From: Halobacillus salinarum
Lineage (GTDB): Bacteria; Bacillota; Bacilli; Bacillales; Halobacillaceae
DNA length: 64,000 nt
Direction: 5' to 3'
Assembly: GCF_022919095.1 (NCBI RefSeq)
Contig: NZ_CP095073.1
Location: 806,001-870,000 of the forward strand
Below are positions 35,421 through 44,251 of this stretch, in pieces. Positions within the stretch are counted from its first letter, which is position 1; every line of letters begins with the position of its first letter. The notes below the pieces were generated by a model. The model ran no database searches. It worked only from the letters and a program-made list of their open reading frames with translations, and was not told the DNA's origin. The position numbers and the translations under genes are program-made.

Positions 35421-36143
35421 ATGTTTAAGCATGTGTCTACAGATACGATTAACTCCATATTAATCATAGGGGTGATCCTGCTAGTAGTAGAAGTGGTTTT
35501 TTTCAATGGTGGATTAATCTTCTCCATGCTTTTTTCTGGCCTGTTTATTTATTTAGGGTGGAAAAAGTATAAGAAATTGTGGGGGAAAATTTTCTTTTGG
35601 ATAGGCTTATTATCTTTAGTATTTACGATCCTCAGTATGATCGCGGTTCGCTTTATTATTGTTGCTATCATCGTTCTTTTCGTTAGAAGTTTTTACCGTT
35701 CCAAACAGAATCCGGAGCGGATCGAACCGCAAATTGAAGTAGATGAGTTTGATTTTCCTACTGGTGGAAAGCTGTTATTCGAACAGAAGTTTTTCGGAGA
35801 CCAGTCAACTCCCAATCATTCCTATCAATGGAGGGATATCAACATACAAGGCGGATTCGGTGACCGGATTATTGATCTCAGCCATACGGTGCTTCCGGAG
35901 GATGAAGCCGTCATATCTATCCGTCATTTAGTAGGGAACCTGCTGATCTATGTGCCTTATGAAGTAGAAGTAAGTATCCAGCATAGCGCTGTCCTTGGAA
36001 GAGCGGCTGTTTTTCAGTATAAGAAAACAAAAATGTTCAACCAAACGGCTTCCTACCTAACACCTGACTATGGAGTGAAAAAACCAAGAGTCAAGATTAT
36101 TACTTCTGTTCTTTCCGGTGATATTGAGGTGAAAAGAATATGA
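35421..36143 (+). CDS. liaF: LiaF-like negative regulator of LiaSR
   Basis: A membrane protein of 240 residues that holds the LiaS sensor inactive without stress. Four hydrophobic segments occupy residues of about 10-110; the soluble C-terminal half (GFGDRIIDLSHTVLPEDEAV, VGNLLIYVPYEVEVS) is the beta-rich domain typical of LiaF/VraT. I use ATG 35421 behind GGGGGGTGG rather than an upstream in-frame start. Its end overlaps liaS by four bases. Confidence 0.87.
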   Translation: MFKHVSTDTINSILIIGVILLVVEVVFFNGGLIFSMLFSGLFIYLGWKKYKKLWGKIFFWIGLLSLVFTILSMIAVRFIIVAIIVLFVRSFYRSKQNPERIEPQIEVDEFDFPTGGKLLFEQKFFGDQSTPNHSYQWRDINIQGGFGDRIIDLSHTVLPEDEAVISIRHLVGNLLIYVPYEVEVSIQHSAVLGRAAVFQYKKTKMFNQTASYLTPDYGVKKPRVKIITSVLSGDIEVKRI

Positions 36144-37180
36144 GTGTATGGCAGAAGCAGGTTATTGTAGGTGTCATTACGTTCATATGCTTTTCGGTAG
36201 TGATCACTGTCTTTACTTTTATGGCTTTTCCTATTCATTCGTGGGAGGAGCTGTGGAGCAGAGAGGTTTTAAATCTTCCATATGTCTTTCTTGTCCTGAC
36301 TGTTTCTGTATCTGTGGGGCTTGTGCTGGGTATGTTTCAAGGATGGTACTGGAGAAGACAGCTGCACAGTCTGAATCATCAGCTTGATGAGGTGGCCCGA
36401 GGCAATGCCGTTATTTATGAAGACCGTGATATTAAAGAGCTTTCTGAAATCGAGGAGCGCATCAGGCAAATCGAGGAGAAGTTTAATCAACAAGCGGAGC
36501 TGGCTCAACGGCTGGCTACTGAACGAGCGAAGGAAAGGGAGAAAAGTCTCCAGGAAGTCGTTCTCCAAGAACGCAACCGGCTGGCAAGAGAATTGCATGA
36601 TTCTGTAAGCCAGCAGTTGTTTGCCGCATCGATGATGATGTCTGCAATTAATGATTCAGGAAAGCTGGAAAATCAGGAAACGGAAAAGCAGTTGAAGATG
36701 GTGGAAAATATGATTCATCAGTCCCAGCTGGAAATGCGGGCGCTGCTGCTTCATCTGCGCCCGGTCGCCTTAAAGGATAAGACATTATCAGAAGGTACAG
36801 AAGAGCTGCTGCATGAACTTACACAAAAAGTACCTATGGAAATTACTTGGAACGTTGAATCGATCACCTTGGATAAAGGTCTTGAAGATCAATTGTTCCG
36901 GATACTTCAAGAATCCGTTTCCAATACGCTCCGGCATTCAAAAGCAGAAACACTCAGCGTTACGCTGATCGAAAGGGAAGAAAACATCATCTTAAGGGTG
37001 ATCGATGATGGTGTAGGTTTTGATGTGGAAGAAGAGAAGGCAAGCTCATATGGATTGCAGAACATGCAGGAACGGGCATTTGAAATTGGCGGGAATCTAA
37101 AAATTGTAAGCCTGGAGAAACAGGGGACAAGACTTGAAGTGAAAGTTCCCTACCGCAATAAAGGAGGCGGATCGTCATGA
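36140..37180 (+). CDS. liaS: Sensor histidine kinase of envelope stress
   Basis: A NarL-type histidine kinase of 346 residues. Two helices (about 8-30 and 45-70) with almost no extracellular loop make it an intramembrane-sensing kinase. A HAMP/coiled-coil linker (about 72-145) follows. The HisKA_3 site is ERNRLARELHDSVSQQL with the phosphorylated His. The ATPase domain shows ESVSNTLRHSKA, VIDDGVGFD and YGLQNMQERA. It starts inside the liaF stop (ATGA) and overlaps liaR in the same way. Confidence 0.9.
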   Translation: MSVWQKQVIVGVITFICFSVVITVFTFMAFPIHSWEELWSREVLNLPYVFLVLTVSVSVGLVLGMFQGWYWRRQLHSLNHQLDEVARGNAVIYEDRDIKELSEIEERIRQIEEKFNQQAELAQRLATERAKEREKSLQEVVLQERNRLARELHDSVSQQLFAASMMMSAINDSGKLENQETEKQLKMVENMIHQSQLEMRALLLHLRPVALKDKTLSEGTEELLHELTQKVPMEITWNVESITLDKGLEDQLFRILQESVSNTLRHSKAETLSVTLIEREENIILRVIDDGVGFDVEEEKASSYGLQNMQERAFEIGGNLKIVSLEKQGTRLEVKVPYRNKGGGSS

Positions 37181-37806
37181 TCAGGGTGTTGTTTGCCGAT
37201 GACCACGAAATGGTAAGAATAGGGGTCTCTGCCTATTTATCTGCTCAGCAGGATATTGTAGTGGTCGCAGAGGCGGATGATGGCAAGGAAGCCATAGAAT
37301 TAGCTCTGGAACACCGTCCGGATATTATTTTGATGGATTTAGTTATGGAGCACATGGATGGAATCGAGGCAACCAGGAGAATTATAGAGAAGTGGCCGGA
37401 AGCTAAAATCATTATTGTTACAAGTTTTATTGATGATGAAAAAGTTTATCCTGCACTTGAAGCTGGAGCCACGAGCTATATGCTGAAAACTTCGAAGGCA
37501 GAGGAAATCGCCAAGGCTATTCGCTCTACATACGAAGGTCAGTCGATTTTGGAGCCTGAAGTGACCGGGAAAATTATGACGAAAATGAGACGGCCTTCTG
37601 AACATCCCCTTCACGAACAGCTGACTACTAGAGAAATGGAAATTTTATTATTAATGACAGAAGGTAAAACAAACCAGGAAATTTCTGAACAACTCTTTAT
37701 TGCTTTAAAAACGGTGAAAGTTCACGTTAGTAATATTTTAAGTAAGCTGGAAGTTCATGACCGCACCCAGGCAGTAATCTATGCGTTTAAGCATGAACTT
37801 GTGTAA
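37177..37806 (+). CDS. liaR: LuxR/NarL-type response regulator
   Basis: A 209-residue response regulator that activates liaIH. The receiver domain (1-120) has FADDHEMVRIG and the phosphorylated Asp in DIILMDLVMEHMDGIEA. The Thr (IIIVTSF) and Lys (MLKTSKAEE) switch residues are present. The DNA-binding domain (about 145-205) has LTTREMEILLLMTEGKTNQE and ALKTVKVHVSNILSKLEVHD. It overlaps liaS by four bases and is followed by a 15-bp-stem terminator. Confidence 0.92.
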   Translation: MIRVLFADDHEMVRIGVSAYLSAQQDIVVVAEADDGKEAIELALEHRPDIILMDLVMEHMDGIEATRRIIEKWPEAKIIIVTSFIDDEKVYPALEAGATSYMLKTSKAEEIAKAIRSTYEGQSILEPEVTGKIMTKMRRPSEHPLHEQLTTREMEILLLMTEGKTNQEISEQLFIALKTVKVHVSNILSKLEVHDRTQAVIYAFKHELV

Positions 37807-37845
37807 GTTCGTTTAAGAAAGAGAAGCTCATACGTTCTTGACGGT

Positions 37846-37881
37846 AAATTCTCCTCGCACCTATGTGCGAGGAGAATTTTT
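37846..37881 (+). terminator. Terminator of liaFSR
   Basis: AAATTCTCCTCGCAC (37846-37860) pairs perfectly with GTGCGAGGAGAATTT (37865-37879), followed by T. Confidence 0.88.
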
Positions 37882-37944
37882 TGTGAACGGAGCATAAAAT
37901 GCTGGTGGATTTCAGCGGTTATGAACAAAAAGTAAAAAATTTTA

Positions 37945-38022
37945 TTAAAAATACTTTGTATATATAAGGGCTGCGGCTAAAATAAGATAAAACACCAGAA
38001 GCTTCACATAAGTTTTTTTCAT
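37945..38022 (-). CDS. Candidate 25-residue membrane peptide
   Basis: ATG 38022 has GAGGGTG upstream at a normal distance. The product has a basic start (MKKTYVK), one hydrophobic helix (LLVFYLILAAALIY) and the end TKYF. This is the shape of small single-helix membrane proteins. No family is recognised. It lies alone on the minus strand between liaR and the RQC-minor-like gene. Confidence 0.4.
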   Translation of the reverse strand: MKKTYVKLLVFYLILAAALIYTKYF

Positions 38023-38515
38023 TCTTATCACCCTCTTCTGCTTTCTAGAGGTGCTCCGGTAAATATATGTAAAGAGAAGGTAAAAAATACTTGATGTTCC
38101 ATTAGAATCCTTCATTAAACTGCTTATTTTTCAGATTTTTTGTTACAATTTGTATATAGAAATTTTTCACCTGAAGGCTTGCTTCCCATTAATACTGGGA
38201 ATAATGCTAAAAAGATCTAAGATAAAAGGCGTCTGTCAAAAGGAGGAGTACATAATCCAAATAACTGCGTTCATGATCCTTTTTAATTTTCATAAGCTGC
38301 TAATGAAATGTTTTTAGCACCTTGAGGTTGGTGGTTATAGGAAAAAATACGTGATTGCTCGCGCAAGTATGACGTATATATAAATACAGCATCCGTCTCC
38401 TTGTTGAATAGCTGCATTTTAAGCAAGTAGGGTCCCGGGAGTGATTAAGACAAGCTTATTGATTCGTTTAATGCGTGGAATTTTTAAGAGTTGAAGCCCA
38501 TTTTGCTAAGAATCA
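38023..38515. other. Long intergenic stretch without recognised gene
   Basis: No convincing ORF. It contains weak hairpins, such as CCCA/TGGG near 38190-38205 and GCTAAT/TTAGC near 38301-38319, and an orphan AGGAGGAG near 38243 with no following start codon. I compared it by eye with 6S, SRP and RNase P RNA and common riboswitches and found no match. An uncharacterised non-coding RNA is possible. Confidence 0.3.
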
Positions 38516-38544
38516 TTGGTACACAGTCTTACTTTTTCTATAAT
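38516..38544 (+). promoter_or_regulatory. SigA promoter of the RQC-minor-like gene
   Basis: TTGGTA (38516-38521) and TATAAT (38539-38544) are 17 bases apart and 34 bases before the start codon. Confidence 0.6.
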
Positions 38545-38578
38545 AGTAGTAAATCCTTCAAGTTAAAGGGGAATCATT

Positions 38579-40102
38579 ATGGGACTGCCAGAGAGGATTA
38601 CTTATCAGGATGAACGTTACCCGTTGATCGTACTTGCGCCGGTCGGGAAAAAGCATAAGCATATCCGGTCCATCGGACATAAGACTGAACGGGGGTTATT
38701 ATCCCGTTTAAATGACGCTATTAAAGAACAGGTGGATTCTCATTCGTTAGATCTTTCACAGCTGCAGCGCTATTTAAATATTGAAGGTGCCATTTTACCT
38801 GTACCTTTTCTAAAGGAAGAAACGGTATACCCCCATTTTCTCCGTCCAGAGTTATTTTTATGGAATGAATTACCTCAAGAACAAGGACTGCCGCTCATCG
38901 CGGATTACTTATATGAAATTGATTTCACCCAGCTTTCTTCTGAAAAACTTGAACAGCATCTCTCCGAAGTTCTCGAAGACTACTTGTTTCTTGCGGATAT
39001 AGGAAAGCATTCAAAAGATTATTGGTTGAAAAAAATTGCCGAAGCTTTTCACCGTCATCCCATTGTCCGCCTTGCCCACAAGAAAAGAGAAGTAATTGCC
39101 GCAGTGGAAACGATGAATCAGTCAGCTCTGTTGTCTTTGCTTAAATATCCAGAAGACATCGCTTTCTGGAGGAACCGGGTGGATACAGTAATGCGTCCAT
39201 TCCGGTCACTTCCTAAAGATTGGATGGCCAAAGGTAAATCCAGCTGCCCTCATGAAAAACATTTACAGTTTGATGCTTCCACCCGCACGATCTGCTGTTT
39301 TTGCGAGTCCTGCGATTTTTGCCTATTCTACCGTGTCGACGAGGATCAAGTTGACTTTACTGAGAGTCATGACATCGAAAAAGCTAAAAAGAGGCTGACA
39401 GCTATCGAGCGGCAATTTAATGATATCGCAAGCCAAAATCATCGCTTGTTGAAACAAATCAATCAATTAAAGGCATTAAAAAAACAACTCACCGTTGCCA
39501 GAAAAAAATTAGATGAGAGTTTAACCGTAACGAGGCAGATCGAAAGGTATAAGAAGAAAAATTCAGTTTTTGCCGATTACCCCATTCTTCAAATGTATGA
39601 CCAATTATCAAAAACAGAACTGCCGGACCGTAAAGGCGCTTCATTGCTAGTGTGGCTGGCTGGTGTCGAATTGTGTGATGTGAATATGATAAAGAAGCTT
39701 CCTCAATGGCTCCAGTATGTTCCGGAAAATGTTTATCCGTTGACGAGCCACATCCTTGAAGAGCTTTATCACAGATTGGAAGAAGTGCGTTATGGGGAAG
39801 AAGACATTATTATTACGATCAAAGGCCGCCCATTAACCTATGCCTATACTCAGCAAATTCTAGATTTAGTTCATTATTATGGATCACAATACCCCGCTCA
39901 CACCCTTGTACAGATGCTGGCAGGAAAACCTACGAACAAGCTGAGAACGCTCCATTTACACGAAACTCGATGGTTTGGGCTGCTGGCAGACTGGCCGGAG
40001 AAGTATATTCAAAAGTTGTTTAACCAGCTGGAGAAACAAGGCTGGTTAATGAAACAGCAAAAAGGATACTCAGTCAGTGACTTTGCTGAAGAAGTCATGT
40101 AA
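38579..40102 (+). CDS. RQC-minor-1-like DNA-binding protein
   Basis: A 507-residue cytoplasmic protein. Near residues 223-250 is a Cys-rich zinc-ribbon-like element (SSCPHEKH, then ICCFCESCDFC). A coiled coil follows (about 265-330). The C-terminal region of about 400-507 resembles the winged-helix RQC domain of RecQ helicases (LVQMLAGKPTNKLRTLHLHE, FNQLEKQGWLMKQQKGYSVS). I recall proteins with this plan being labelled RQC-minor-1 family in Bacillaceae. There is no helicase domain, so it probably binds DNA structures without unwinding them. The start is ATG 38579 behind AAAGGGG. Cellular role unknown. Confidence 0.65.
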   Translation: MGLPERITYQDERYPLIVLAPVGKKHKHIRSIGHKTERGLLSRLNDAIKEQVDSHSLDLSQLQRYLNIEGAILPVPFLKEETVYPHFLRPELFLWNELPQEQGLPLIADYLYEIDFTQLSSEKLEQHLSEVLEDYLFLADIGKHSKDYWLKKIAEAFHRHPIVRLAHKKREVIAAVETMNQSALLSLLKYPEDIAFWRNRVDTVMRPFRSLPKDWMAKGKSSCPHEKHLQFDASTRTICCFCESCDFCLFYRVDEDQVDFTESHDIEKAKKRLTAIERQFNDIASQNHRLLKQINQLKALKKQLTVARKKLDESLTVTRQIERYKKKNSVFADYPILQMYDQLSKTELPDRKGASLLVWLAGVELCDVNMIKKLPQWLQYVPENVYPLTSHILEELYHRLEEVRYGEEDIIITIKGRPLTYAYTQQILDLVHYYGSQYPAHTLVQMLAGKPTNKLRTLHLHETRWFGLLADWPEKYIQKLFNQLEKQGWLMKQQKGYSVSDFAEEVM

Positions 40103-40252
40103 AACCATATGGATAGGCCTGCCAAGTGCAGGCCTAAGTTTCTGTTTGTGGTGAAAACGTTTTCTTGTGCTATAATGCTGATATTCAGGAAGCCTTTAGA
40201 CTGAAAAAACGGCATGGATGAGCCGGTATGCAGCCAAAAGGAGGAATTAAGT

Positions 40253-40897
40253 GTGACATCTATTTTTCACCGGGCACTTGGAGAGCAATTTTATCAACTT
40301 CACCCGGAAATACAAAAAAAGTACGGGTTAACAAGCAAACAAAATATAATGACACTCGGGCAAGGGAGAATGACCGAAATTAGAGGAACGCCAGCTGCGT
40401 TAAAACCTTTATTATACGTCTCTTCTTATGATCACATCGGTTTCGCAGAGCGAGGAAAGAACATTCCTTTTACTATGGAGAATTATGCTTACCAGGATGA
40501 GCTTGGAAGAGAGACGGTAAGCTGGGTGAGGCGTTTTTTCTTTCCATATGCTATTCGAGGTCATGACGCCGCTATGTATTTTGACGAAAGGGCCGGCGGA
40601 ATTGTGTACAGTCTTGGAAAATCAGGGGCTGTTTCCAGTCCGCTTTATGTGGAGGCGACACCAAAAGGCGGTTTATTTATGCAGTCTGAACAGCTTACTT
40701 TTAAAGAAAAATATCGATTGCCGAAATTAACAACTTCTGTCTATGAACATTATGATGAAGAGGTCCAAGCCTACAGGGTTCACATGCATGCAGAACATCA
40801 TTTATTAGGGACAATGCTTATGTATGAAGGGCATATCTATACAGAATTTCTACCTATGACCTATAACAATATTCCGGATAGAGGCATTTTTGTATAA
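40253..40897 (+). CDS. DUF4166 domain-containing protein
   Basis: A 214-residue cytoplasmic protein. [20 protein letters not shown] at the N-terminus, then a beta-rich body ([38 protein letters not shown]), are typical of DUF4166. The function is unknown. I use GTG 40253 behind AAAGGAGG, not an upstream in-frame ATG without a ribosome site. Tryptophan dioxygenase starts 15 bases after its stop, so the two probably share a transcript. Confidence 0.75.
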   Translation: MTSIFHRALGEQFYQLHPEIQKKYGLTSKQNIMTLGQGRMTEIRGTPAALKPLLYVSSYDHIGFAERGKNIPFTMENYAYQDELGRETVSWVRRFFFPYAIRGHDAAMYFDERAGGIVYSLGKSGAVSSPLYVEATPKGGLFMQSEQLTFKEKYRLPKLTTSVYEHYDEEVQAYRVHMHAEHHLLGTMLMYEGHIYTEFLPMTYNNIPDRGIFV

Positions 40898-40911
40898 AGG
40901 AGCCAAGCGGT

Positions 40912-41739
40912 ATGAGCGATAAAACTGATGAAGGTGTATACACAGACTTTAAAGATAGAATGACATACGGAGAGTATTTAAAGCTTGATGAATTGCTGTC
41001 CTCACAGCAAAGGTTGTCAAACCATCACGATGAAATGCTGTTTATTATCATCCATCAAGTCAGCGAACTGTGGATGAAATTAATTCTTCATGAATTAAGG
41101 GAGTCCACTGATGCGATCCGAAATGGAGAGCTTCAAAGTGCTTTTAAAATGCTCGCCAGAGTTTCCAACATCCAGACACAAATAATCCACGCCTGGGATG
41201 TGCTGTCCACATTAACTCCAGCTGAATATATTCAGTTCCGTGATGCATTAGGACAGGCATCAGGATTCCAATCCTACCAGTATCGAATGATAGAATTTGC
41301 ACTGGGCTATAAAACTCCTCATGTGCTGAAGATTTATCAGAAGGAGCCCAACCTTCATGAAGAGTTAAAGGAAGCGTATGAAGCACCAAGTATCTATGAT
41401 GTCTCAATAGAAAAGCTCGTCGAAGCGGGTTTCTCCATAAATCCGCAGTTAGTAGAAAGGGATTATACCAAACCGTATCAAGCAGATGAAAGTGTCGCAG
41501 CGGCCTGGGAAAAAGTTTATCGGAATGTTGATTTATATTGGGAGCTTTATCAACTTGCAGAAAAACTAGTAGACATTGAAGATAGCCTTCAACAGTGGCG
41601 TTTTAGACATATGAAAACGGTGGAGAGAATTATAGGGCATAAAACAGGCACAGGTGGTTCCTCAGGTGTTGGTTACTTGAAAAACGTGTTAAACCATCGC
41701 TTTTTTCCTGAACTGTGGGATGTCAGGACAAATTTATAA
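40912..41739 (+). CDS. kynA: Tryptophan 2,3-dioxygenase
   Basis: A haem enzyme that opens tryptophan to N-formylkynurenine. The 275-residue protein has the family motifs [32 protein letters not shown] (with the distal active-site region), [13 protein letters not shown] and, near the end, [20 protein letters not shown], which holds the haem-binding His. The start is ATG 40912 behind AGGAG. No kynurenine formamidase or kynureninase is nearby, so the rest of the pathway must be elsewhere or the enzyme acts alone. Confidence 0.92.
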   Translation: MSDKTDEGVYTDFKDRMTYGEYLKLDELLSSQQRLSNHHDEMLFIIIHQVSELWMKLILHELRESTDAIRNGELQSAFKMLARVSNIQTQIIHAWDVLSTLTPAEYIQFRDALGQASGFQSYQYRMIEFALGYKTPHVLKIYQKEPNLHEELKEAYEAPSIYDVSIEKLVEAGFSINPQLVERDYTKPYQADESVAAAWEKVYRNVDLYWELYQLAEKLVDIEDSLQQWRFRHMKTVERIIGHKTGTGGSSGVGYLKNVLNHRFFPELWDVRTNL

Positions 41740-41834
41740 TTATAAGAAAATATTGAATATAACAAATATGTTAATTGATTGTTACATTTATGTTACACTA
41801 AGATGTGAAAAAATAAGAATGTAGAGGTATAAGC

Positions 41835-43220
41835 ATGAGAGACTCAATTCTATATATATCACTTCTTAGTGTTTTGTTATTGTCCGCATGTTCATTCATT
41901 GCTAATGCGGATCAAAGTTTAATGGAGAGTAAACAAAAATCTGTCCCACAGTATAAAATCTCGATGGAAACGGATATTGAACAGTTTTCTGATTATCAGG
42001 TAACGATTCATTACCCGCAGACGCCTAACAGTCAAGTGAATCAAACGATTATTGATTATGTAAATCAGCGGAAAAATACCTTTAAAAAAGAAAGTTTTCA
42101 GGCATCCGATGTACAAAAGGATAATAATCCTCATGAGCTTCACGTGAATTTTCATGTGCTTTATGAAGATTCCAACGTGTTTGTAGTTCGCTTTGACGAA
42201 AGAACAGAGTGGGGGAGCAGTCGTTCTAAAAAGACTATGACGATGATGAATTTCGACAAAACGACTGGGACTCAGATTAAATTAACAGATTTATTTAAGG
42301 AAAACGACGGGATCTCAGCATTTTCAAAGCAGGCTGTTCAGGAAGCCGCAAAACAGCTCCATTCACATAAAAACGCTTTAGTAAATCAATTGAAGAGTTC
42401 ACTTGCTTCAAATCCAGAGAATTTTGAAGATTTTGCTCTGACAAACAATAAGGTATCCATTTATTTGAATGATTTGGATTTACCTGGAAACGTTCCCTTG
42501 GAAAAGCTGGATATCAAGAAAAAGCAGTTGAAAAACGTGTTGGATTCAGCTTATTTGAAAGAAAGTACTCCTTATAAAGAAACCACAGAAAAAGTAGAAA
42601 CAAGCAAGAGTAAAAATAATTCTGCTGACGTTAAGAGTCAAAGTCAGGTACTGGATAACAAAGATAAAGTGATCGCCTTAACTTTTAACGATGGACCACA
42701 TCCTAAAGTAACAACAAAAATCTTAAAAACCTTAACGAAATATGATGCGAAGGCGACGTTTTTCATGATAGGACAGCGTGCACAATATTATCCTGACGTA
42801 GTCCGTGAAGTATACAATCAAGGTAGTCAAATCGGCAATCACACATGGGATCATTCGAAGGCATCTTCACTAAAGGCTGAAGAGTTAGAAGAGGAATTAT
42901 CTTCTACTCAAGATGTCATTCAGAAAATTACCGGGGAGGCACCCCAAGTGATGAGATTTCCTTTTGAGGTAAAACCTTTGAAGTCTATCGATACCTCTCT
43001 CCGGCTAACTCCCTATAATATATCAGTGAGCGACTGGCAGGATCAGAAACCCGAGGAGATTGCTGCAGAAGTTACAGCTAAGGCGAAAGATGGTTCAATT
43101 ATTATGCTCCATGATCTTTATCCTGCTACTGCAGAAGCTGTGGAGCAAATTGTTCCACAGCTTACAAAACAAGGCTACCGCTTCGTAACCATTGAGGAAT
43201 TACAACAACTACAAAAGTAA
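41835..43220 (+). CDS. PdaC-like polysaccharide deacetylase lipoprotein with altered catalytic Asp
   Basis: A 461-residue surface lipoprotein; the lipobox is LLSAC (Cys19). Residues of about 35-245 are the DUF4163/DUF3298 pair found in PdaC (MTMMNFDKTTGTQIKLTDLF). Residues 275-461 are a NodB deacetylase fold. Metal ligands are kept: Asp286, and His336/His340 in HTWDH. The usual TFDDGP is TFNDGP here, so the position of the catalytic base is Asn285, and the RPPYG motif is RFPFE. Peptidoglycan N-deacetylation is the family function; activity here may be lost or changed. Start ATG 41835. Confidence 0.85.
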   Translation: MRDSILYISLLSVLLLSACSFIANADQSLMESKQKSVPQYKISMETDIEQFSDYQVTIHYPQTPNSQVNQTIIDYVNQRKNTFKKESFQASDVQKDNNPHELHVNFHVLYEDSNVFVVRFDERTEWGSSRSKKTMTMMNFDKTTGTQIKLTDLFKENDGISAFSKQAVQEAAKQLHSHKNALVNQLKSSLASNPENFEDFALTNNKVSIYLNDLDLPGNVPLEKLDIKKKQLKNVLDSAYLKESTPYKETTEKVETSKSKNNSADVKSQSQVLDNKDKVIALTFNDGPHPKVTTKILKTLTKYDAKATFFMIGQRAQYYPDVVREVYNQGSQIGNHTWDHSKASSLKAEELEEELSSTQDVIQKITGEAPQVMRFPFEVKPLKSIDTSLRLTPYNISVSDWQDQKPEEIAAEVTAKAKDGSIIMLHDLYPATAEAVEQIVPQLTKQGYRFVTIEELQQLQK

Positions 43221-43250
43221 AAAAAGCAGTCGAATTTCGACTGCTTTTTT
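43221..43250. terminator. Bidirectional terminator
   Basis: AGCAGTCGA (43225-43233) pairs with TCGACTGCT (43237-43245), with A and T runs on either side, between the deacetylase and hom genes. Confidence 0.85.
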
Positions 43251-43267
43251 GTTTGATGATAAGGATT

Positions 43268-44251
43268 TCATATTGAAATCGTTTGAAGCAGAGGGCGGGT
43301 CTGCATTGCTGTGATGAAGTCTTCAACCATTGCACTTGCGGTAGGAAGCTTTCCGGCCCCGGGTCCTCTTAAAGTTAATGGACCTGTAAATTCTCCATCT
43401 ACCATTATGGCGTTGTCGACACCGTTAACGCTGAATAAAGGATGATTAGAATCAAGGGCTTTTGGTTCTACCCGTGCAATGATCTGGTTGTTGTGCTGTT
43501 CCAAGGAAGCGAGCAGCTTAATTCGTTTACCAGATCGGCCGGCGGTTTTAAAATCATTGGACGTTAGATGGGAAATGCCATCACAGGAGACTTGATCCCA
43601 TTTCGGCTGCGTACCGTAAATAAGCTCGCTTAAGATCATCAATTTATAAAAAGCATCAATGCCTTTTAAGTCGCTGGAAGGATCCACCTCTGCAAAGCCC
43701 TTGGACTGGGCAAGAGAAAGGGCATTTTCAAAGCTCATGCCTTCCTCCTGGATATGAGTTAAAATATAGTTCGACGTCCCATTTAAAATCGCTTCGACCT
43801 TTGTAATGCGGTTCATTTGAAGCAGCTTTGAAATCATGCCGATAATGGGTGTTCCACTTGCTGTAGTGGCTTCGTAGCCAATCGCTGTTCCATTTTTTTC
43901 GGCTGTATTTAATAAGCTCCTGCCATGTTTAGCAAACATCTCTTTATTTGCAGTAATGATGGAAACTCCTTTTTCCAAAGCACGGTTTATATACTTACGG
44001 GCCGGCTCTTCACCATTAATCGCTTCAAAAATAACATCTGGGTTTTGCTGCAGAACCTCTTCCATGCGGTCCGTGACCCGCAGGGAGGAGGGGAGGTTTC
44101 TTTGTTTATCGATATTTTTGACAAGAATGGAAGTCATATGAACTTCGGCACCAATCTGCTTTTGGAGCGTTTCTTTGTTGTTTTCCAGAATTTCAAACAC
44201 TCCTTGACCGACCGTCCCGAAGCCTAATAGTGCAACTTTAACCACAGTCAC
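43268..44251 (-). CDS. hom: Homoserine dehydrogenase
   Basis: It reduces aspartate semialdehyde to homoserine. The 327-residue form lacks the C-terminal ACT domain found in longer enzymes, so it is probably not subject to threonine feedback. The NAD(P) site is LLGFGTVGQGVFEIL. The catalytic region includes ITANKEMFAKHG, LNGTSNYILTHI and GFAEVDPSSDLKGIDA with the proton-relay Lys/Asp. It overlaps the end of metX by 14 bases. As the third gene after metY and metX under a SAM riboswitch, it is devoted to methionine synthesis. Confidence 0.9.
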   Translation of the reverse strand: MTVVKVALLGFGTVGQGVFEILENNKETLQKQIGAEVHMTSILVKNIDKQRNLPSSLRVTDRMEEVLQQNPDVIFEAINGEEPARKYINRALEKGVSIITANKEMFAKHGRSLLNTAEKNGTAIGYEATTASGTPIIGMISKLLQMNRITKVEAILNGTSNYILTHIQEEGMSFENALSLAQSKGFAEVDPSSDLKGIDAFYKLMILSELIYGTQPKWDQVSCDGISHLTSNDFKTAGRSGKRIKLLASLEQHNNQIIARVEPKALDSNHPLFSVNGVDNAIMVDGEFTGPLTLRGPGAGKLPTASAMVEDFITAMQTRPLLQTISI

